A stretch of 8,868 nt of DNA, taken from contig CAZYRX010000072.1 of NCBI GenBank assembly GCA_964649895.1, forward strand, positions 1-8,868. The letters are read 5' to 3'. The notes under the pieces are model-generated. The model was not told the origin of the DNA. It was given only the letters and a program-made list of their open reading frames with translations, and did not search any database. Below are positions 5,449 through 8,868 of this stretch, in pieces; position 1 is the first letter of the stretch; each line of letters starts with the position of its first letter. A program made the translations under genes and the position numbers. This DNA is from Halanaerobium sp964649895 (lineage in GTDB: Bacteria > Bacillota > Halanaerobiia > Halanaerobiales > Halanaerobiaceae).

Positions 5449-6657
5449 ATGCAAAAGAAGAGTAGAGAAGAGAACAGAAATGGGTTTTTTGGTGATTTTG
5501 GTGGTAGTATTGTACCTCCAGAATTAGCTGATGTTTTAGAAGATTTGACAAATGCTTTTTATGAAATAAAAGATGATCCAGATTTTTTAGAAGAACTTAA
5601 TTATTTATTCAAAGATTATGTAGGTAAACCAAGTCCATTATATTTTGCTAAAACCTTAACTGAAGAAGTTGGTGGAGCAAAGATATATCTAAAAAGGGAA
5701 GATTTAAATCATACTGGTGCTCATAAAATCAATAACTGTCTTGGTCAGGCATTATTAGCAAGGAAAATGGGCAAAAAAAGGGTTATTGCTGAAACAGGTG
5801 CAGGACAGCATGGAGTTGCAACTGCAACAGCATGTGCCTTATTTAATATGGATTGTGTAATTTATATGGGTGATGTTGATATTAAACGTCAGGAGCTAAA
5901 TGTGTTTAGGATGGAGCTGCTCGGAGCAGAAGTTCGTGGTGTTTCAAGTGGTGATGCAACACTGAAAGATGCAGTCGATGAAGCTTTAAAAGACTTTGTT
6001 CAAAATGCAGATAATACATTTTATATGCTTGGTTCTGCTGTTGGTCCAAACCCATATCCGACTATGGTTAAAGAATTTCAATCTGTTATTGGTAAAGAAG
6101 CTAGAGAACAAATACTCGAAAAAGAAGGTAAATTACCAGATTATTTAGTTGCATGTGTCGGTGGAGGTAGTAATGCCATAGGTTTATTTGCTCCTTTTGT
6201 TGATGATAAAGAAGTTAATATTCTGGGAATTGAACCAGGAGGAAAAGGAGATAAGCCTGGTGAAAATGCAGCTCCTTTAACTTATGGTAAACCAGGAGAA
6301 TTACATGGTTTTAAAAGTTATGTTTTATATGATGATGGTGATGTAATTTCTCACACTCATTCAATTGCTGCAGGTCTTGATTATCCGGGAGTTGGTCCTG
6401 AACATAGTTTTCTTAAAGATTCTGGTCGTGCTGAATATACAACAGCATCTGATCAAGAAGCACTGGATGCTTTCCATTTATTATCAGAAAAAGAAGGTAT
6501 TATACCAGCATTAGAAAGCGCTCATGCTATTGCAGGTGGAATGAAAATAGCTGCGGACTTAGAAAAAGATCAAATTGTAATTATTAATCTTTCTGGTCGT
6601 GGAGATAAAGATGTAGCTCAAATAAAAGAATTACATGAAAATGGAAAATTAAAATAA
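5449..6657 (+). CDS. trpB: Tryptophan synthase beta chain (orphan)
   Basis: A PLP enzyme that condenses indole with L-serine to L-tryptophan, normally in an alpha2-beta2 complex. The 402 residues fit TrpB. NGFFGDFGGSIVPPEL opens the fold. KREDLNHTGAHKINN holds the PLP lysine (Lys93 from this start), IAETGAGQHG the catalytic glutamate (Glu115), and GGGSNAIG the PLP-phosphate loop. GEN, GLDYPGVGPEH and LSGRGDKD are intact. These marks place it in the main TrpB1 group. ATG 5434 is in frame, but the SD GGAGG (5436-5440) overlaps it; ATG 5449 lies eight bases behind the SD and is the chosen start. No trpA, trpC or other tryptophan gene is adjacent. It has its own promoter and terminator. It may work alone on salvaged indole or pair with a distant TrpA. 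Confidence 0.95.
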   Translation: MQKKSREENRNGFFGDFGGSIVPPELADVLEDLTNAFYEIKDDPDFLEELNYLFKDYVGKPSPLYFAKTLTEEVGGAKIYLKREDLNHTGAHKINNCLGQALLARKMGKKRVIAETGAGQHGVATATACALFNMDCVIYMGDVDIKRQELNVFRMELLGAEVRGVSSGDATLKDAVDEALKDFVQNADNTFYMLGSAVGPNPYPTMVKEFQSVIGKEAREQILEKEGKLPDYLVACVGGGSNAIGLFAPFVDDKEVNILGIEPGGKGDKPGENAAPLTYGKPGELHGFKSYVLYDDGDVISHTHSIAAGLDYPGVGPEHSFLKDSGRAEYTTASDQEALDAFHLLSEKEGIIPALESAHAIAGGMKIAADLEKDQIVIINLSGRGDKDVAQIKELHENGKLK

Positions 6658-6690
6658 TTATAGAATTATAATTTTAATATGTAAATAAAG

Positions 6691-6726
6691 GCTGAATATT
6701 TCTTAAAAGTTATATTCAGCTTTTTT
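6691..6726 (+). terminator. Intrinsic terminator of trpB
   Basis: GCTGAATAT (6691-6699) pairs with ATATTCAGC (6712-6720), nine base pairs with a 12-base loop, followed directly by six T (6721-6726). This is a standard intrinsic terminator 33 bases after the trpB stop and confirms a single-gene unit. Confidence 0.88.
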
Positions 6727-6777
6727 ATGGTATATATAATATAATAATATGAATATATTTAAAAAGAGGTGCTAGTA

Positions 6778-7281
6778 GTGAAAAAAATAAATTTTGATCA
6801 GGTATTAAATGAATATAAAGAAGTTTTAGCAGCAGGAGTATTTTTAACAACTAAAAATAATAAAAAAGTTAATACAATGACAATGGGCTGGGGTACAGTT
6901 GGATTTATCTGGAATCAAGATATTTTAATGGCTCCAGTTAGAAAATCACGCTACACACATAAATTTTTAGAGAACAGTGAATATTTTACAGTTAGTGTAC
7001 CATTAAATGGCCAACATAAAAAAGAACTACAGTTTTGTGGAACAAAATCAGGAAGAAATCATAATAAAGTTAAAGAACTTGGTTTAGAATTAACAGAAGT
7101 TAAAGAATGTGATGTGCCTGTAATAAAAAATAATGATCTGCATTTTATCTGCAGGATTAAATATAAGCAGGATATGCTGGAAGAAAATCTTGACCAGGAT
7201 ATTTTAGAAAAGAAATATCCAGATAGAAATATGCATACATTTTATTATGGAGAGGTAATTGCAGTTTATAAAGAAAATTAG
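6778..7281 (+). CDS. Flavin-reductase-like FMN-binding protein
   Basis: A 167-residue protein of the flavin reductase-like (FMN-binding split-barrel) family. These are cytoplasmic dimers that bind FMN and pass electrons from NAD(P)H to flavin, iron or an unknown partner. The segment NTMTMGWGTVGFIWNQ (32-47) is the flavin-contact strand, and APVRKSRYTHKFL (52-64) with Arg58 fits the phosphate-binding part; FTVSVP follows. The remaining C-terminal half with FYYGEVIAVY closes the barrel. GTG at 6769 is in frame, but it is the end of the SD (AGAGGTG, 6766-6771 region); GTG 6778, six bases behind, is the likely start. It is isolated between the trpB terminator and a long gap, so the physiological partner is unknown. 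Confidence 0.85.
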   Translation: MKKINFDQVLNEYKEVLAAGVFLTTKNNKKVNTMTMGWGTVGFIWNQDILMAPVRKSRYTHKFLENSEYFTVSVPLNGQHKKELQFCGTKSGRNHNKVKELGLELTEVKECDVPVIKNNDLHFICRIKYKQDMLEENLDQDILEKKYPDRNMHTFYYGEVIAVYKEN

Positions 7282-7392
7282 AAATAATAGATGAAGTTCT
7301 TTAAAATATTATTTTTTAAAATTAAATTTAATATTTCTTAGAATAATTTATACTTTTAGGGTTTATAGAGAGCCGCGAGAAAGCAAAAGTTT

Positions 7393-7440
7393 CCGCTTTG
7401 ATGTATAATCACACAGCTTTTTACATTAAAGCGGTATTTT
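7393..7440 (+). terminator. Large + strand hairpin, possible terminator of the flavin gene
   Basis: CCGCTTTGATGTA (7393-7405) pairs with TACATTAAAGCGG (7422-7434), 13 pairs including a G-U that works only in + strand RNA, with a 16-base loop and a U-rich tail (TATTTT) behind. It lies about 110 bases after the flavin gene. An upstream AAAGC (7380-7384) could pair with GCTTT (7395-7399) and compete with the main stem, as in attenuators, but no + strand gene follows. A distal terminator or the 3' end of a small RNA are both possible. Confidence 0.45.
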
Positions 7441-7442
7441 CT

Positions 7443-7482
7443 TTAAAAACAAAACTTCGTAAAATAATAATTTTACGAAGTT
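7443..7482 (-). terminator. Second minus-strand hairpin with U-tract
   Basis: AACTTCGTAAAAT (7453-7465) and ATTTTACGAAGTT (7470-7482) form a perfect 13-bp stem with a four-base loop. On the minus strand it runs into TTTTGTTTTT (about 7454-7445), so it fits a terminator for transcription arriving from the recombinase side, a back-up to the one at 7593-7620. The tail on the + strand is A-rich, so + strand termination is less likely. Confidence 0.6.
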
Positions 7483-7577
7483 ATTATAAAAATTAAGCAA
7501 AAATAGTTAAATTCACTTAAAATTCGATTTTCTCTTCTTATCTCATATCTTAAGTTTGCTTAAGAAATTGGGATTTT

Positions 7578-7620
7578 AAAAAATAAAAAAACCCAGGCAG
7601 CTCTATAATCTTCTGCCCGG
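7578..7620 (-). terminator. Intrinsic terminator of the SOS cassette
   Basis: On the minus strand CCGGGCAG (7620-7613) pairs with CTGCCTGG (7600-7593), eight pairs including a G-U that exists only in minus-strand RNA. It is followed by a G, then seven T (7591-7585), an A and more T. It lies 28 bases after the recombinase stop and is a clear intrinsic terminator. Confidence 0.88.
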
Positions 7621-7647
7621 ATAAACATTTTTTTAATTCCATTAGAA

Positions 7648-8292
7648 TTAATCTTTATTTTTATATTCTTGATATCTTCTGTGTACAGTTGATTTAGATA
7701 CATCATATCCTAAGCCCCTTAAAGTAGCTGCAATATCTTTAAAACTTAGTTCAAGCTCTCTTAAACGGATGATCTCTTTAAGTGGAATTTTCTTTCTATC
7801 TCTACCACCCTGGTCGATGTTCTTTAAATTATCTGCTGGATTAAATTCTCCAGATTCTATTTTCTTTTTCATTGCTCTACTAATATTTTTATTTCTTAAC
7901 TGCTGTTGGTAACTCTCAACTACAGATAGTATCTCTAAAATCATCTTTTCAAGATCATTGAGTGCTATAGGACCTTTATCAGCCAAAGTATGTATTTGAG
8001 CACCTAGTTTTTCAATCTGATGAATTAGAGCCATTTTTGCATTTCCTCGTCCAAGTCTAGTACTATCCTGTACTAATACAATTTCTGCTTTATCCTGCTG
8101 TAATATTTCGAGAAGATCTAATATACCCTGGCGGCTTTCATTAAATCCACTTTCTTTTTCTTCAATGATTTTAACTATTTTAAATTCATTTTTCTCTGCA
8201 TAACTTAATAATTCTTCTTTTTGGCGTTTAAGACTGCTTTTTTGACTGTCTTTATCTGTGCTAACCCTAGCATAAATAACGGCTTTATTCAT
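7648..8292 (-). CDS. yneB: Small serine recombinase, YneB-type resolvase
   Basis: A 214-residue serine recombinase of the resolvase/invertase family. It would cut and rejoin DNA at paired sites through a 5' phosphoserine link. The N-terminal catalytic domain shows YARVSTDK (7-14) with nucleophile Ser11 and Arg9, then QDSTRLGRG (75-83) with the catalytic Arg79 and Arg82. A long helix follows (about 108-145), then a C-terminal helix-turn-helix (about 170-208, IPLKEIIRLRELELSFKDIA onward). Length and layout match YneB, encoded in the SOS yneA operon of Bacillus; the symbol is by analogy of architecture and position. SD AGGAAG (8311-8306) is rather far, 13 bases, from ATG, so translation may be modest. 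It lies 118 bp behind the LysM gene, with a possible promoter of its own. The target site is unknown. Confidence 0.88.
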   Translation of the reverse strand: MNKAVIYARVSTDKDSQKSSLKRQKEELLSYAEKNEFKIVKIIEEKESGFNESRQGILDLLEILQQDKAEIVLVQDSTRLGRGNAKMALIHQIEKLGAQIHTLADKGPIALNDLEKMILEILSVVESYQQQLRNKNISRAMKKKIESGEFNPADNLKNIDQGGRDRKKIPLKEIIRLRELELSFKDIAATLRGLGYDVSKSTVHRRYQEYKNKD

Positions 8293-8385
8293 AATGCTGT
8301 ATTTTCTTCCTCTCTAATTATATATTGATATTATTAATTGAAATTTGATAAATTAATTAGGTAATATTTATAAATTCCATATTTA

Positions 8386-8414
8386 ATTATATTTTTTAAG
8401 ATTATAAAAATCAA
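8386..8414 (-). promoter_or_regulatory. Possible separate promoter for the recombinase
   Basis: On the minus strand TTGATT (8414-8409, overlapping the LysM stop codon) is 17 bases from a perfect TATAAT (8391-8386). Transcription would start near 8379, leaving an AT-rich leader of about 87 bases. No LexA-type box is near it, so it would give constitutive expression besides read-through from the SOS promoter. High AT content lowers confidence. Confidence 0.4.
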
Positions 8415-8755
8415 TTAACAGGAATAATTAATTTTTCACCCGGGTTTATTATAGATGTTTCAATATTATTAGTTTTTTTAATATGATAAACTGCCTTTCT
8501 AATATCTATATTATCATCATAATAAAGAACTGCAATTGACCAGAGAGATTCTCCTGCTTCAACTTGATGCTTTATATATTCCTGTTCATTTTCTCCAAAA
8601 CCAATCATTGAAAATAAAGCTGTAAGTAAAAAAGTAAGTATTAGAATAGAAAATAAAGCAATAATCACCTTTAAAAAGAACTTTTTATTATTTTTGCGTC
8701 TTTTTTTCTCAGAATAACTATTAAAACCTGCAGAATAACTATTAATGGTTTCCAT
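8411..8755 (-). CDS. yneA: Membrane-anchored LysM protein, YneA-like SOS division inhibitor
   Basis: A 114-residue protein with a short cytoplasmic N-terminus ending in a strongly basic KKRRKNNKK (17-25), one membrane span (about 26-51), and an extracytoplasmic LysM domain (about 62-113: VEAGESLWSIAVLYY near the start, NPGEKLIIPV at the end) that would bind peptidoglycan. In Bacillus, YneA has this layout, is made only under SOS, and delays cell division by acting at the septum. The LexA-regulated promoter directly upstream and the YneB-like gene behind it support the same role here; the symbol rests on this analogy. SD AAGGGGG (8770-8764) is eight bases before ATG. The N-terminus has a seven-codon duplication. 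Confidence 0.85.
   Translation of the reverse strand: METINSYSAGFNSYSEKKRRKNNKKFFLKVIIALFSILILTFLLTALFSMIGFGENEQEYIKHQVEAGESLWSIAVLYYDDNIDIRKAVYHIKKTNNIETSIINPGEKLIIPVN
8710..8744. repeat. 14-bp direct repeat with 21-bp period inside the LysM gene
   Basis: CAGAATAACTATTA occurs at 8710-8723 and again at 8731-8744. The 21-bp offset equals seven codons and duplicates the peptide NSYS (residues 5-8 and 12-15) in the cytoplasmic N-terminus. It keeps the reading frame and looks like a recent tandem duplication. Confidence 0.8.
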
Positions 8756-8792
8756 TATTAATTCCCCCTTATTTCTTTATCCAAGCATTCAA

Positions 8793-8804
8793 GAACTGCT
8801 GTTC
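8793..8804 (-). promoter_or_regulatory. Second LexA box, downstream of the transcription start
   Basis: GAAC-TGCT-GTTC has two perfect half-sites with the right four-base spacer; the inner bases deviate from RNRY. It lies at about +18 to +29 of the predicted transcript. A weaker third match, ATAC-AAAT-GTTC (8806-8817), adjoins it, 13 bases away centre to centre. Confidence 0.7.
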
Positions 8805-8827
8805 AATACAAATGTTCACCTAACAAT

Positions 8828-8856
8828 ATTATAGCAGTACGTATGTTCATTGTCAA
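8828..8856 (-). promoter_or_regulatory. Full-consensus sigma-A promoter of the SOS cassette
   Basis: On the minus strand TTGACA (8856-8851), exactly 17 bases, then TATAAT (8833-8828): both hexamers and the spacing are consensus. Transcription should begin near 8821, leaving a leader of about 65 bases before the LysM start. Such a strong promoter needs tight repression, which the LexA boxes in and below it would give. Confidence 0.9.
8837..8848 (-). promoter_or_regulatory. LexA (SOS) box in the promoter spacer
   Basis: On the minus strand GAACATACGTAC matches the Gram-positive LexA core GAAC-RNRY-GTTC at all but one base (second half GTAC). It lies entirely between the -35 and -10, where bound LexA would exclude RNA polymerase. 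If lexA is the divergent gene off the right edge, as in Bacillus, this box could serve both genes (inference). Confidence 0.82.
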
Positions 8857-8868
8857 GTATTATTTGAA

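Larger units (their letters stand above)
7282..7647. other. 366-bp intergenic region with several hairpins, no gene
   Basis: No open frame here has a start and SD worth calling. The left third (7282-7360) is plain AT-rich DNA. The rest holds a large + strand hairpin (7393-7434), a perfect hairpin with a minus-strand U-tract (7453-7482), a small TCTTAAG/CTTAAGA hairpin (7548-7565), and the minus-strand terminator next to the recombinase (7593-7620). It separates convergent genes, so most structures are probably 3' ends. Confidence 0.6.

Noticed and set aside
8859..8868. Divergent lexA promoter at the right edge
   Set aside because: TATTAT at 8859-8864 has no usable -35 at the right spacing and the gene lies outside the window; lexA next door is expected from synteny only.

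Overview
The window is AT-rich, with strong GGAGG-type Shine-Dalgarno (SD) sequences, A/T-rich promoters and U-tailed hairpin terminators. This points to a low-GC Bacillota (Firmicutes) bacterium, probably an anaerobic, clostridia-like lineage; Halanaerobiales is my best guess but is not proven here. The last 1.2 kb strengthens the phylum call: a LexA-type (GAAC-N4-GTTC) promoter drives a small membrane-anchored LysM protein followed by a YneB-type serine recombinase, the arrangement found next to lexA in Bacillus and relatives. No rRNA, tRNA, CRISPR array, complete insertion sequence or prophage gene is visible.

Layout. Positions 1-236 hold no convincing gene. On the + strand an AAC(3)/YokD-type acetyltransferase (237-1043) is followed, after a 285-bp AT-rich gap, by a four-helix membrane protein of unknown function (1329-1826). 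A short GC-richer structured stretch (about 1832-1922) separates this from a minus-strand toxin-antitoxin pair: PIN-domain toxin (1929-2351) and its overlapping antitoxin (2332-2586). The + strand resumes with a YgeA/RacX-type amino-acid racemase (2753-3445), a GC-rich palindrome (3488-3508), a 3-methyladenine DNA glycosylase (3566-4162), an acidic hypothetical protein (4360-4887), CsaA (5045-5374), an orphan tryptophan synthase beta chain with its own promoter and terminator (5449-6657), and a flavin-reductase-like FMN protein (6778-7281). The 366-bp gap 7282-7647 holds hairpins, including two terminators for the minus-strand genes. The right end is the minus-strand SOS cassette (recombinase 7648-8292, LysM protein 8411-8755) and its LexA-regulated promoter (8793-8856).

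How the genes relate. The middle is mostly single-gene transcription units of housekeeping or salvage type (racemase, glycosylase, CsaA, TrpB, flavin protein), not one pathway operon. The glycosylase and the SOS cassette both concern DNA damage but are not co-transcribed. The best-supported regulatory story is the SOS promoter: a full-consensus TTGACA-17-TATAAT promoter has a LexA box in its spacer and a second box with perfect half-sites just downstream of the predicted transcription start. This implies tight repression in normal growth and strong induction after DNA damage of a division inhibitor plus a recombinase. Four starts were moved downstream of the longest reading frame because the SD overlaps the upstream start codon or lies downstream of it (antitoxin, acidic hypothetical, TrpB, flavin protein).

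I did not find a clearly new multi-gene system. The items most worth a second look are the multi-box SOS promoter, the unknown target of the SOS-linked recombinase, the two unexplained structured GC-rich elements (1832-1922 and 3488-3508), and the orphan trpB.
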